The notes under the pieces are model-generated. The model ran no database searches, had not been told where the DNA came from, and worked only from the letters and a program-made list of their open reading frames with translations. The translations under genes were made by a program, and so were the position numbers. This document shows positions 53,242-63,785 of a DNA stretch of 64,000 nucleotides, piece by piece; position 1 is the first letter of the stretch, and each line of letters opens with the position of its first letter. The DNA is from an uncultured Paracoccaceae bacterium (GTDB lineage Bacteria; Pseudomonadota; Alphaproteobacteria; Rhodobacterales; Rhodobacteraceae): assembly GCA_947501555.1 (NCBI GenBank), contig CANMWG010000002.1:382224-446223 (forward strand). Direction: 5' to 3'.

Positions 53242-54018
53242 TCACCCTCGGGCTTCGCGTATGATCGCCGCCACATCCTCCATATCCGTGATCGGCACCA
53301 TATGCGTGGCACCTGCTAAGATATGATCCTGTGCGCCTGCAATGCGGTCCTGCAAAGCCGCATGAATAACCTCGATCACCGGTTGGGTCTTGTCCCCTCG
53401 GATCAGGGTGACGGGAATGTCCAATGCTTTCAGTCGTTCGGGCGATGTGATCCCATCCGCGTCCTCTTCAATCGCGGCACCGCCTGCCACGATCAGGTGA
53501 ATGCGCTCGATCAGATAGGTCCGCAGCCGACCCGGGATGTCGGCCCATGCCGTATCGCCCCATATGTCATTGAAAACCTGCGCCGCACGCGCTTCATCCC
53601 CCGTCAGCATGGCGCCAACAAAAGGGCGGAACGCTTTGATATGGGCCGTATGCACATCCGTCCCCTTGGCGGCCGCGAAATAGACCGGTTCGATTAGGGT
53701 CAGCCGGTTCACCAGATCGGGCCGCTCAACCGCCAGCCGCAACGCCGCCGTGGCCCCAAATGAATGTCCGATCACGTGGGTCGGACCACCACTGCAGGCG
53801 GCCGCCGCCTTGGCCACCAAGCTTTGATATTCGTGCTGCCCGTCCCAATCCGCACTTTGGCCATGACCGGGCATATCCATCAACGTCACCTGCCCGCCAA
53901 TCGCTTGCGCCAAAGGCAGCAAGGATTCGTGACGGGCAAGCGCGCAATGGATCATGACCGCAGGCGCACCGGTCCCCACGGTGACCGTGTGGATATGGTG
54001 GCCTGCGACCTCAACCAT
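53242..54018 (-). CDS. Alpha/beta-fold hydrolase
   Basis: A 258-residue hydrolase with nucleophile motif VIGHSFGATAALRL (GxSxG near residue 95), an HCALA-type oxyanion region (PAVMIHCALARHES) and a C-terminal catalytic histidine in LAGATHMVPIT. The enzyme class (esterase, dienelactone hydrolase, other) cannot be told. It overlaps the upstream isomerase gene through a shared A (TGATG), so both are translated together. Confidence 0.88.
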   Translation of the reverse strand: MVEVAGHHIHTVTVGTGAPAVMIHCALARHESLLPLAQAIGGQVTLMDMPGHGQSADWDGQHEYQSLVAKAAAACSGGPTHVIGHSFGATAALRLAVERPDLVNRLTLIEPVYFAAAKGTDVHTAHIKAFRPFVGAMLTGDEARAAQVFNDIWGDTAWADIPGRLRTYLIERIHLIVAGGAAIEEDADGITSPERLKALDIPVTLIRGDKTQPVIEVIHAALQDRIAGAQDHILAGATHMVPITDMEDVAAIIREARG

Positions 54019-54614
54019 CAGATTTTGCCTGCCAGATAGGCGTCCAGATCATCGATCCGGTCTTCGCCCCAGAAACATTCGCCCGAATCCGTGATAAAGA
54101 ACGGCGCACCAAAGGCACCGGCGCTGATCGCGTCTTCGAGGTTTTTGGCGAATGTATCAGCGCTGGTCACCATGTCTTTGTCAGCCAAATCAGGATCAAA
54201 GCCCGCTTTTTCCAGACAATCACGGACTACATCATCCTGGCTGATATCGCGCTCATCCGCCCAGCATGCCGCGCCAAAGGCTTTGACCAAAGCAGCAACA
54301 TCCCCACCTGTATTCTGCGCCGCGATAATCGCATAGGAGGACGGCGCACCGTTCGTCGGCCAGAACGCAGGCTTCAGGTTCAAAGGGGCATCCAACAGCT
54401 TTGAGCGGCGGGCCATGTCCTGCAAACGATAGGCTTGGCGATTGGGGTGGCGATCCTTGGGGGGCGTGCCGCCCGTGCGCGCAAACAGGGCCATAATATC
54501 AAGCGGCTTATAGGCGATCGTCGCGCCATGTTTTTTGGCAATTTCTGCGGGGCGGGTGCCGCTGAGATAGGTGAAGGGCGACAGTGTTGCAAAGTAGTAG
54601 TCGATATGTGCCAT
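54018..54614 (-). CDS. 2-hydroxychromene-2-carboxylate isomerase family (DsbA-like/kappa GST) protein
   Basis: A 198-residue thioredoxin-fold protein of the HCCA isomerase/kappa GST family, starting MAHIDYYFATLSPFTYLSG, the family motif with the conserved Ser (SPFTYL) in the glutathione-contacting loop. Other family pieces are HPNRQAYRLQDMARR, KAFGAACWADERDISQ and GAFGAPFFITDSGECFWGEDRIDDLD. The natural substrate may be an aromatic intermediate or unknown. ATG 54614 is chosen over the frame open to 55007. It is coupled to the hydrolase gene. Confidence 0.88.
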   Translation of the reverse strand: MAHIDYYFATLSPFTYLSGTRPAEIAKKHGATIAYKPLDIMALFARTGGTPPKDRHPNRQAYRLQDMARRSKLLDAPLNLKPAFWPTNGAPSSYAIIAAQNTGGDVAALVKAFGAACWADERDISQDDVVRDCLEKAGFDPDLADKDMVTSADTFAKNLEDAISAGAFGAPFFITDSGECFWGEDRIDDLDAYLAGKI

Positions 54615-54726
54615 TTTGGACCTCTTGGGGCTGCTGAATTCTTTGCGGGACGGTAAGCTTGTGCTACGCGGTGTCAACGCTACGAATCTGTTACAATGAC
54701 AGGCCCTCTGCCAAAGGACCCCTACG

Positions 54727-55746
54727 ATGCCCACAATGATCGAGCCGAAGCTGATTTCCGGAAACGCAAACCAGCCGCTGGCCCAAGGGATCGCCCGCCG
54801 GATGTCGATGCACCGAGGCATGGAAGTAGGTCTTTGCGATGCACGTGTCGAACGGTTCAACGATGGCGAGATTTTCGTCGAAGTGTTCGAAAACGTACGC
54901 GGTGAGGACATGTATGTGGTCCAGCCCACCTCAAACCCGGCCAATGACAACCTGATGGAACTGCTGATCATCGCGGACGCACTGCGCCGGTCGTCAGCGG
55001 CACGCATTACGGCTGTGATCCCTTATTTCGGCTATGCGCGGCAAGACCGCAGGTCCAAGGCCCGCACGCCTATTACAGCGAAGCTGGTGTCGAATATGAT
55101 CGTAGAATCCGGCATCGAACGCGTTTTGACCCTGGATTTGCACGCCACGCAAATTCAGGGTTTTTTCGATATCCCGGTGGATAACCTCTATGCCTCGCCG
55201 ATCTATGCGCTGGACGCGATGCATAACTTCCGGGGTCGGATGGATGAGGTGATGGTTGTGTCCCCTGACGTCGGCGGCGTGGCCCGGGCCCGCGATCTGG
55301 CGCAGCGGATCAATGCGCCGCTGTCGATCGTCGACAAACGGCGCGGCAAACCCGGCGAAGTGGCCGAAATGACCGTGATTGGTGATGTGACCGACAAGGT
55401 CTGTGTGATCGTGGATGACATCGTGGACACGGCAGGCACGCTATGCAAAGCGGCTGAAGTGCTGATGGAAAATGGCGCAAAAGAGGTCCATGCCTATATC
55501 ACGCATGGTGTATTGTCGGGACCTGCAGTGGATCGGGTGTCCAAATCCGTGATGAAAAGCCTTGTGATCACCGACACGATCAAGGCCTCCGACGCGGTAA
55601 AAGCCTGCGAAAACATCCGGATCGTGCCCACAGCGCCTATGTTTGCGCAAGCAATCCTGAACACATGGAATGGAACATCTGTGTCGTCGCTATTCGATCA
55701 CAAAACGCTGGGTCCGATTTACGAAGGGCTATACGCAGCGGAGTAG
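54727..55746 (+). CDS. prs: Ribose-phosphate pyrophosphokinase
   Basis: A 339-residue enzyme that makes PRPP from ribose 5-phosphate and ATP, feeding nucleotide, histidine and tryptophan synthesis. Visible motifs are [35 protein letters not shown], the flag-loop [35 protein letters not shown] and the PRPP loop [14 protein letters not shown]. Slightly longer than the usual 310-315 residues owing to the N- and C-terminal tails. It stands alone; its stop lies 6 bases before the convergent lectin gene. Confidence 0.95.
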   Translation: MPTMIEPKLISGNANQPLAQGIARRMSMHRGMEVGLCDARVERFNDGEIFVEVFENVRGEDMYVVQPTSNPANDNLMELLIIADALRRSSAARITAVIPYFGYARQDRRSKARTPITAKLVSNMIVESGIERVLTLDLHATQIQGFFDIPVDNLYASPIYALDAMHNFRGRMDEVMVVSPDVGGVARARDLAQRINAPLSIVDKRRGKPGEVAEMTVIGDVTDKVCVIVDDIVDTAGTLCKAAEVLMENGAKEVHAYITHGVLSGPAVDRVSKSVMKSLVITDTIKASDAVKACENIRIVPTAPMFAQAILNTWNGTSVSSLFDHKTLGPIYEGLYAAE

Positions 55747-55752
55747 TAGAGG

Positions 55753-56103
55753 CTAGTACAGCTCCCACCCGTCATCATTCGGTAGTTCCCCAAGTGACGT
55801 CCAAGCGACTCGCACCCGCGCGACTTGCGTGTCCGCCCATGTGCGGAAAACGATCTCAAACCCGTTTGTCGTAACGTTCTCGGCCTGCACATCGGCGCGG
55901 ATATTGGTGTTGTTCGAAATGTCCCACATCGATATCGACACCTGTACCACAGGAGGATGCAGATAACTCTGGGCAAACTGAACCGGCGCACGTGACATCC
56001 GAGGTCCCTCGCCGCGCCACATCTGCCCGTCATCTTCAAAATCCGAAAACAGGACCACGTCGCCATGGTCGACCCCAATTGTTCCGCTATTTAGTCTACG
56101 CAT
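55753..56103 (-). CDS. H-type lectin domain protein
   Basis: A 116-residue protein that is almost entirely one H-type lectin domain: LHPPVVQVSISMWDISNNTNIRADVQAENVTTNGFEIVFRTWADTQVARVRVAWTSLGE. That domain binds N-acetylgalactosamine in snail agglutinin. There is no signal peptide in the chosen frame. Its start at 56103 (MRRLNSGTIGVDHG) has no strong Shine-Dalgarno. Bacterial members occur in scattered marine lineages. It may bind a glycan in or on the cell; function unknown. Confidence 0.85.
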   Translation of the reverse strand: MRRLNSGTIGVDHGDVVLFSDFEDDGQMWRGEGPRMSRAPVQFAQSYLHPPVVQVSISMWDISNNTNIRADVQAENVTTNGFEIVFRTWADTQVARVRVAWTSLGELPNDDGWELY

Positions 56104-56245
56104 GGGCGTCTTACTCGTCCTTGGGCCATCAATTTCTATTTTCGTTCATCCAAGCCGGGCGTGCGTTAAGAAACGGCCGGACGAAAATAAGTTTTGGTTA
56201 ACAAATCCCTGATAATTCATTTCTGAGTTATAGAAAATAGTCAGC

Positions 56246-57010
56246 GTGCGTTTGATGCCCTCCTTCACACCCTATGCGGGATTCTTGATAATCGGCCTTC
56301 TGGGGCTTTCGGGGTGCGGCAGCGGGCCCGCATCAACAAATGACGACAGTGGTGGGGACGACGGCGGCGGCGGGGACGACGGCGGGGCTGGGGACGACGG
56401 CGGGGGTGGGGTCACCGACCCCATTGATCCGCTAAGTGAGCTGAACATTGCGACAGCCAGCGAAAGCGCGTTCTACTACAACAGCTTGCTTCCGGAGTTT
56501 TCATCTGTGCGAGACGCAGCTGTTGCAGACGATGCAACAGTCTTTGCGACCATGCCCACGATGGGCGTTGTGACATATGACGGCTATATGAATCTGATCA
56601 TAGGCAATACGAGTGTTTCAGCCAATGTCATCGGCGAAACGACGATTCAAGCCAGCTTTGCAACCAACGCGGTCAGCGGGTCGGCGACTAATTTTCAAGG
56701 AGTCGCAACAGACGAGTACGACACCAACCATGTGACCAACTACGAAGGGACCATTGCCATCACCGATGGAGATATCTTTGCAGGTGCCGATGGGACAACC
56801 GATCTCGACATTGATATCTCGGGCCAAATAGATAATGGCCTGAACGTCTTTGCCGTCGATGGCAATCTGGTGGGTGGTTTCCACGGTCCAAACGCCGAAG
56901 GTTTGTCTGCTTTAGGAAGCAACTCAGGCATTCACGGCAACATTACCACCACGATTGATGGGGCCACGGGCACGATAGCGATCGCAACTGTTTCTGCGGT
57001 TAGCCCCTAA
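56246..57010 (+). CDS. Surface lipoprotein with transferrin-binding-protein-like C-terminal domain
   Basis: A 254-residue lipoprotein: signal sequence with lipobox LSGC (Cys24), then an acidic-glycine linker of DDGG repeats (about residues 33-55) and a beta-barrel domain of the TbpB/Slam-substrate type. Typical strand pieces are ASFATNAVSGSATNFQGVAT, YEGTIAITDG and AVDGNLVGGFHGPNAEGLSALG; the GPNAEG loop is the hallmark. In pathogens such barrels bind host proteins or haem; in a marine bacterium the ligand is unknown. The repeated linker is highly G+C-rich and prone to slippage. Confidence 0.85.
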   Translation: MRLMPSFTPYAGFLIIGLLGLSGCGSGPASTNDDSGGDDGGGGDDGGAGDDGGGGVTDPIDPLSELNIATASESAFYYNSLLPEFSSVRDAAVADDATVFATMPTMGVVTYDGYMNLIIGNTSVSANVIGETTIQASFATNAVSGSATNFQGVATDEYDTNHVTNYEGTIAITDGDIFAGADGTTDLDIDISGQIDNGLNVFAVDGNLVGGFHGPNAEGLSALGSNSGIHGNITTTIDGATGTIAIATVSAVSP

Positions 57011-57015
57011 ATGCC

Positions 57016-57043
57016 AAAAGGCCCCGGTCAGAGCCAGGGCCTT
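57016..57043 (-). terminator. Terminator of the atp operon
   Basis: On the minus strand AAGGCCC (57043) pairs with GGGCCTT (57024), a 7-bp stem with a 12-base loop, and T residues follow. It lies 22 bases after the atpC stop and between atpC and the convergent lipoprotein gene, and could serve both. Confidence 0.7.
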
Positions 57044-57065
57044 GGATAAAACGCCGAAAACGTGC

Positions 57066-57491
57066 TTAATTCTTGGCTGACAAACCAATCGTGCCGCCAA
57101 TAGCAACCATGTCCGACAACAGCTTGGCAGCCTCATCAACGGGCCCAGGCTCGTTCTTGAAGTTGTCTTGTGCCGCAGCATGGGCTGCCTTTGCGTCTGC
57201 AACCATCTGGTCGTAGACCTCTTGCGTGACTTCCGCCTTTGGCAGCGCCTGTTCGGCCAGAACCGAAACGCCGGCGGCCGTGATTTCGGCGAACCCACCG
57301 GACACGATGTATTGGTCAGACCCAGAGCCATGCACCACAGTCAGAACGCCGGGGCGCAATGTTGTGATCGTCGGTGCGTGATTGGCCATTGCCGTCATAT
57401 CACCGTCAGCAGCCGGAATCTGAACTTCCGTCGCCTCGACCGACGCCAAGCGGCGTTCGGGCGAGACCAGATCGAATTGTAGATTTGCCAT
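57066..57491 (-). CDS. atpC: F1 ATP synthase epsilon subunit AtpC
   Basis: A 141-residue subunit of the central stalk. The N-terminal beta-sandwich shows [45 protein letters not shown], with the [13 protein letters not shown] motif. The C-terminal helical part ([17 protein letters not shown]) is shortened compared with E. coli and lacks the long inhibitory helix, as often seen in Alphaproteobacteria. Last gene of the atpHAG-orf-DC operon; 12 bases after atpD, before the terminator at 57016. Confidence 0.94.
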   Translation of the reverse strand: MANLQFDLVSPERRLASVEATEVQIPAADGDMTAMANHAPTITTLRPGVLTVVHGSGSDQYIVSGGFAEITAAGVSVLAEQALPKAEVTQEVYDQMVADAKAAHAAAQDNFKNEPGPVDEAAKLLSDMVAIGGTIGLSAKN

Positions 57492-57503
57492 ATTGGCGTC
57501 TCC

Positions 57504-59327
<1,824 letters not shown>

Positions 59328-59331
<4 letters not shown>

Positions 59332-60200
59332 AGTGCTTCTGCCCCCGAGATGATTTCAATAAGTTCGTTGGTGATCACAGCCTGACGCGAACGGTTAAAC
59401 TCAATCGTCAGTTTGTCGATCATTTCACCAGCGTTGCGTGTCGCGTTGTCCATGGCGGACATCCGTGCGCCCTGTTCAGAGGCCGCATTTTCCAGCAGAG
59501 CGCTGAAGATGGCCGTGGCGACGCCGCGCGGCAGAAGGTCCGCTAGAATTTCTTCTTCACCGGGTTCATAGTCGTACAAAGTCGCTTCTGCGTCTTCGGC
59601 TACTTCAAACTTAGCTGGGATGACCTGCTGGGCTGTTGGGTGCTGGACCACAACGTTTTCGAACCGCGCGAAAAAGATTGTCGCGACGTCGAATTCTGCT
59701 GCATCAAAGCGGGCCAATACGTCTTTGGCAATGGCTTGTGCATTGGCATAACCGACACGCTTCACTTCTGTCAGATCAACGTGATCGACGAAATATTCGC
59801 CGAGATCACGTTTGATCGCATCGCGACCCTTCTTACCGACGGTCACGATTTTAACCGTCTTGCCGTCTGCAATCAGCTTTTGCGCATGTGACTTGGCCAG
59901 CTTTGCGATGTTGCCGTTAAAGCCACCGCAGAGCCCGCGTTCAGCGGTCATAACGATCAACAACTGCACCTGATCGCTGCCCGTCCCGGACAGCAATTTT
60001 GGTGCAGAATCTGATCCGCCAACCGATGCGGCCAACCCACCCATCACGGCGTTAAACCGTTCTGTGTAGGGGCGTGACGCCTCGGCTGCATCCTGGGCGC
60101 GGCGCAATTTTGCAGCCGCGACCATCTGCATGGCCTTCGTGATCTTGCGGGTCGATTTGACCGACGCGATCCGATTTTTAAGGTCCTTGAGATTAGGCAA
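59328..60200 (-). CDS. atpG: F1 ATP synthase gamma subunit AtpG
   Basis: The 290-residue rotor shaft. The N-terminal helix reads [36 protein letters not shown] and the C-terminal helix ends [43 protein letters not shown], both strongly conserved. The stop overlaps the next ORF (ATAG). It lies 26 bases after atpA. Confidence 0.96.
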
Positions 60201-60226
60201 ACCTAGTTCTCCCTATCCTAAGACGA

Positions 60227-61762
60227 TTAAGCGAAGTCTTTGGCGAATGCGTCCAGCGCAGCTTTAACCTTGTCGGCCAACTCACCTTTAACCTTACGGT
60301 CATTTTCGGTGATGTCTTTCAACAAATCGGCGTTGTTTGTCCGCAGGTGCTTGAGCATCGCTGCCTCAAAACGACCCACTTCTTTGACATCAACATTATC
60401 AAGATAGCCGTTTGTGCCAGCAAAGATGACGCAAACAATCTCTGCGTTGGTCAGCGGCGCATACTGCGGCTGCTTCATCAATTCCGTCAAACGAGCACCA
60501 CGGGCCAGCAATTGCTGGGTAGCAGCATCAAGATCGGAACCAAACTGCGCAAAGGCGGCCATTTCACGGTATTGTGCCAGTGACAGCTTCACAGGGCCCG
60601 CAACAGATGACATCGCTTTGGTCTGGGCCGCAGACCCAACCCGTGAAACGGACAGACCTGTGTTCACCGCAGGACGAATCCCTTGATAGAACAGTTCTGT
60701 TTCAAGGAAGATCTGACCATCGGTGATCGAAATCACGTTTGTCGGAATAAACGCAGACACGTCACCACCTTGGGTCTCAATGATCGGCAGCGCCGTCAAC
60801 GACCCGGATTTGTTGTCTTCGTTCAGTTTACAAGACCGCTCCAACAGGCGCGAGTGAAGGTAGAAAACGTCACCAGGATAAGCTTCACGCCCTGGTGGGC
60901 GGCGCAGAAGCAACGACATCTGGCGATAAGACACAGCCTGCTTGGACAGATCATCATAGATGATCAGCGCATGACGGCCGTTGTCGCGGAAATGCTCGGC
61001 CATCGCGGTGGCCGCATAAGGGGCAAGGAACTGCATTGGCGCTGGGTCAGATGCGGTGGCCGCAACGACAATAGAATATTCAATCGCGCCTGATTCTTCG
61101 AGCTTTTTCACCAGCTGAGCAACGGTCGAACGTTTCTGACCAATCGCAACATATACGCAATACAGTTTGCCAGATTCGTCCGCAGCTGCGTCGTTGTATG
61201 ATTTCTGGTTCAGGATCGTATCCAGCGCGATGGCTGTCTTACCTGTCTGACGGTCACCAATGATCAATTCGCGCTGGCCACGGCCAACGGGGATCATCGA
61301 ATCAACTGATTTCAGACCGGTCGCCATTGGCTCATGCACCGACTTACGTGGAATGATGCCGGGTGCCTTACTGTCTGCAACAGCGCGCGCCTTTGTCTTG
61401 ATCGGGCCCTTGCCGTCGAGCGGGTTGCCAAGGCCGTCAACAACGCGGCCCAGCAGTTCGTCACCGACAGGCACGTCCACGATGGACTTGGTGCGCTTAA
61501 CGGTGTCGCCTTCTTTAATGTCGCGGTCGGAACCGAAGATAACAACACCCACGTTGTCAGATTCAAGGTTCAAAGCCATCCCGCGAATTCCGCCGGGGAA
61601 TTCAACCATTTCACCGGCCTGTACATTATCCAGGCCATACACACGGGCGATACCATCGCCCACGCTGAGTACCCGGCCAACTTCGGCCACTTCGGCTTCT
61701 TGACCGAAGTTCTTGATCTGGTCCTTTAGGATCGCAGAGATTTCAGACGCTTGGATCGCCAT
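60227..61762 (-). CDS. atpA: F1 ATP synthase alpha subunit AtpA
   Basis: The 511-residue non-catalytic nucleotide-binding subunit. Walker A is [17 protein letters not shown], the arginine-finger region is [18 protein letters not shown], and [30 protein letters not shown] is intact. It begins [20 protein letters not shown], directly after the atpH stop (TAA then ATG). The 35 C-terminal residues are helical as usual. Confidence 0.97.
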   Translation of the reverse strand: MAIQASEISAILKDQIKNFGQEAEVAEVGRVLSVGDGIARVYGLDNVQAGEMVEFPGGIRGMALNLESDNVGVVIFGSDRDIKEGDTVKRTKSIVDVPVGDELLGRVVDGLGNPLDGKGPIKTKARAVADSKAPGIIPRKSVHEPMATGLKSVDSMIPVGRGQRELIIGDRQTGKTAIALDTILNQKSYNDAAADESGKLYCVYVAIGQKRSTVAQLVKKLEESGAIEYSIVVAATASDPAPMQFLAPYAATAMAEHFRDNGRHALIIYDDLSKQAVSYRQMSLLLRRPPGREAYPGDVFYLHSRLLERSCKLNEDNKSGSLTALPIIETQGGDVSAFIPTNVISITDGQIFLETELFYQGIRPAVNTGLSVSRVGSAAQTKAMSSVAGPVKLSLAQYREMAAFAQFGSDLDAATQQLLARGARLTELMKQPQYAPLTNAEIVCVIFAGTNGYLDNVDVKEVGRFEAAMLKHLRTNNADLLKDITENDRKVKGELADKVKAALDAFAKDFA

Positions 61763-62323
61763 TTATCCGACCTCTTTCATAGTGTTCTGGAGTGCGTTGA
61801 GCTTTGAGGCGATCGAAGTATCGATCATCTTTGAGCCCACTTTAACAATAAGACCGCCGATGATGCTTTCATCGACGGTTTCTTTGATGGTGATAGATTT
61901 ACCCACTTGGGCTTTGAGCGTTTTGGCTAGCTTGTCAGCTTGCGCTTTCGTCAGCTTTTTCGCGGTCGTCACTTCTGCGGTCACTTCACCGCGCGCTTCC
62001 GCAAGCATGTCTTCAAGCACGCTCAGCAATTGCGGCAGCACAAACAAACGGCGCTTGCCTGCCAGCAGCGCCAATACATTGCTTGTGGTGTCCGAAAGTT
62101 CCATTTTTTTCGCAATCGCGCTGATCGCGGCTGACTGTTCTTCCCGGCTATACAAGGGGGATGTCAGCAAAGTGCGCAAATCCGCACTGTCGGTCAGTGC
62201 TGCACCCAGCGCAGCAACGTCTGATTCGAGAGCTTTGATCGCCTTGCCTTCTATAGCAAGATCGAAAACGGCAGTCGCATAACGCGTAGCGATGCCTGTA
62301 GAAATACCAGCTGTTTCGGACAC
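61763..62323 (-). CDS. atpH: F1 ATP synthase delta subunit AtpH
   Basis: The 186-residue subunit that links F1 to the peripheral stalk. The N-terminus GISTGIATRYATAVFDLAIEGKAIKALESDVAAL is the helical domain; the C-terminus VDESIIGGLIVKVGSKMIDTSIASKLNALQNTM is the typical delta/OSCP ending. It is first in the operon. No F0 genes (atpIBEF) lie nearby, as is usual for Rhodobacterales. Confidence 0.95.
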   Translation of the reverse strand: MSETAGISTGIATRYATAVFDLAIEGKAIKALESDVAALGAALTDSADLRTLLTSPLYSREEQSAAISAIAKKMELSDTTSNVLALLAGKRRLFVLPQLLSVLEDMLAEARGEVTAEVTTAKKLTKAQADKLAKTLKAQVGKSITIKETVDESIIGGLIVKVGSKMIDTSIASKLNALQNTMKEVG

Positions 62324-62434
62324 GTGTCGCCTTCCGATGTCTTAGGTCCAGACCCGAAACACCCTTCGTCCTCGGGGCAGCGACTGGACAAGTTGTTTTG
62401 CCCCCGTGTTAACGAGAGCGGCAAAATCTCGGCG

Positions 62435-62463
62435 GATGTAGCAGAGGCAGTATGTTGCCGCAA
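62435..62463 (-). promoter_or_regulatory. Candidate promoter of the atp operon
   Basis: On the minus strand TTGCGG (62463-62458) and TACATC (62440-62435) are 17 bases apart. The boxes are only moderately like consensus but typical of alphaproteobacterial housekeeping promoters, and this would give a leader of about 100 bases before atpH. Confidence 0.45.
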
Positions 62464-62572
62464 GCACTCTACGACAAGAATCCGCGCCATGTGCCCGCAT
62501 TAGATGCAGGTCGCCGCAGTCGGCAGTGTTTTTGCCCAGAAAACATCGGTATTGATCAGCATGTGATCGTCA

Positions 62573-62610
62573 CGAAAAAACGCGCGGGCCAATGTTCGCC
62601 CCCGCGCGTT
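62573..62610 (-). terminator. Strong intrinsic terminator of the 55-residue gene
   Basis: On the minus strand a 10-bp stem AACGCGCGGG/CCCGCGCGTT encloses a 12-base loop and is followed by six T residues. It lies 30 bases after the stop at 62640 and insulates the atp operon region. Confidence 0.9.
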
Positions 62611-62639
62611 AATTTTTGGTTAATTTTTCGCGCGAGTGG

Positions 62640-62807
62640 CTACCACATCCCCGCATTGCGCTGCAGCCGCCGGCGCCAGTACTCTGCCTCGCGGTCGTGA
62701 CGGCTCTGGCCTTGGGCAGGACGACCTTCTCTTTTCCAGTGATCGGGGGCCGACCAGTCTTTCTGTTGCGTTGCAGTCAACATGGCATCTGCGATAATTG
62801 TTAGCAT
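62640..62807 (-). CDS. Small protein, 55 residues, with own terminator
   Basis: ATG 62807 after AGAAAGGAAAA gives MLTIIADAMLTATQQKDWSA, then PDHWKREGRPAQGQSRHDRE and AEYWRRRLQRNAGMW. The C-terminal half is basic with an AEYWRRRLQRN helix, with no signal peptide. Codon choice looks coding, and a strong terminator follows. It is divergent from the LysR gene (96 bases between starts), so a LysR-controlled target is plausible. I know no function; it is likely a conserved small protein. Confidence 0.75.
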   Translation of the reverse strand: MLTIIADAMLTATQQKDWSAPDHWKREGRPAQGQSRHDREAEYWRRRLQRNAGMW

Positions 62808-62849
62808 GGTTTTTCCTTTCTCTAAGCTGATATAAGGAATTTAACTGCC

Positions 62850-62877
62850 TTGAAGCTTTCATGCGAGTTTGTATAAT
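62850..62877 (+). promoter_or_regulatory. Candidate promoter of the LysR gene
   Basis: TTGAAG (62850) and TATAAT (62872) are 16 bases apart on the plus strand, about 26 bases before ATG 62904. AAGCTTTCATGCG and GAACTTTCATATG in this interval repeat CTTTCAT and could be LysR contact sites between the divergent genes. Confidence 0.55.
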
Positions 62878-62903
62878 TTCGTATATGTTAGCTGAACTTT
62901 CAT

Positions 62904-63785
62904 ATGAATTGGCGTGATATTCCCTCGCTCGCCGCATTGCGTGCCTTTGAAGTCGCCGCGCGAACGGGCTCCTATACCGCTGCGGCGCAGGAACTGAACG
63001 TCACACATGCAGCCATCGCCCAGCATGTGCGCGCGGTCGAAGCACATCTGGATACCGCCTTGATGGTTCGGGATGGGCGCGGGATGGCTGCAACGGAAAT
63101 CGGCGCAACGCTCGCGGCCGAGCTATCCGCAGGCTTTCGCCAGATCGTGGATGGCGTCAAAGCAGTCAATGAAGATAATGATGCGCGCCCGCTGACAATA
63201 TCTGTGACGCCAAGTTTCGCAGAAAACTGGCTGATGCCCCGGCTGACCCGATTCTGGGCAGAACATCCGGGATTTTCGCTTTCGGTCAGCCCCAGCGTCG
63301 ATCTGATCGATCTGCGCCGGGACGGATTCGATATGGCTATTCGCTTTGGGCGCGGCGATTGGCCCGGCCTTACGGCCACGCATCTGGTTGCGGCAAACTA
63401 CACGGTTGTCGCCGCTCCGGCGCTGATCAAAGACCGCAAGGTCGATGCTCTGACCGATCTTTATGATCTGCCATGGCTGTTCCAGACGCTTGATAGTGAG
63501 GGGCGGAAATGGGTTGAGGAATCAGGGTTCGACATGGCCTGCTGTCAGGCCAATGTGGTTGCAACGGGCAGTATGCTGCTGTCAGGGGTACGTGCCGGGG
63601 GTGGTGTCGCCGTGGTGGCAGGGGCACTTGTCGAAGATGACCTTGCCACCGGCAGGCTCGTCGCGTTGATGCAACATCAACGCGAAAGCTTTGGGTACTA
63701 CATCATTCATCCGCCGGGGGTCGTGTCAGATCGGGTCAAAACGTTGAAGTCTTGGCTGCTCAAATGTGCAAAGCCATTAGAATAG
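62904..63785 (+). CDS. LysR-family transcriptional regulator, GcvA-like
   Basis: A 293-residue regulator with the N-terminal winged helix (SLAALRAFEVAARTGSYTAAAQELNVTHAAIAQHVRAVEAHL, the HTH at about residues 20-45) and a periplasmic-binding-like effector domain (PLTISVTPSFAENWLMPRLTRFWAEHPGF). The GcvA/AmpR-like subgroup is suggested by VTHAAIAQHVRAVE and SFAENWLMPRL. It is divergent from the 55-residue gene and probably controls it. Its stop overlaps the convergent DUF2793 gene by 9 bases. Confidence 0.9.
   Translation: MNWRDIPSLAALRAFEVAARTGSYTAAAQELNVTHAAIAQHVRAVEAHLDTALMVRDGRGMAATEIGATLAAELSAGFRQIVDGVKAVNEDNDARPLTISVTPSFAENWLMPRLTRFWAEHPGFSLSVSPSVDLIDLRRDGFDMAIRFGRGDWPGLTATHLVAANYTVVAAPALIKDRKVDALTDLYDLPWLFQTLDSEGRKWVEESGFDMACCQANVVATGSMLLSGVRAGGGVAVVAGALVEDDLATGRLVALMQHQRESFGYYIIHPPGVVSDRVKTLKSWLLKCAKPLE

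Noticed and set aside
62620-62937. 105-residue minus-strand ORF across the LysR/small-gene divergent region
   Set aside because: It overlaps the better-supported 55-residue gene in another frame and crosses the divergent promoters; composition is not protein-like.
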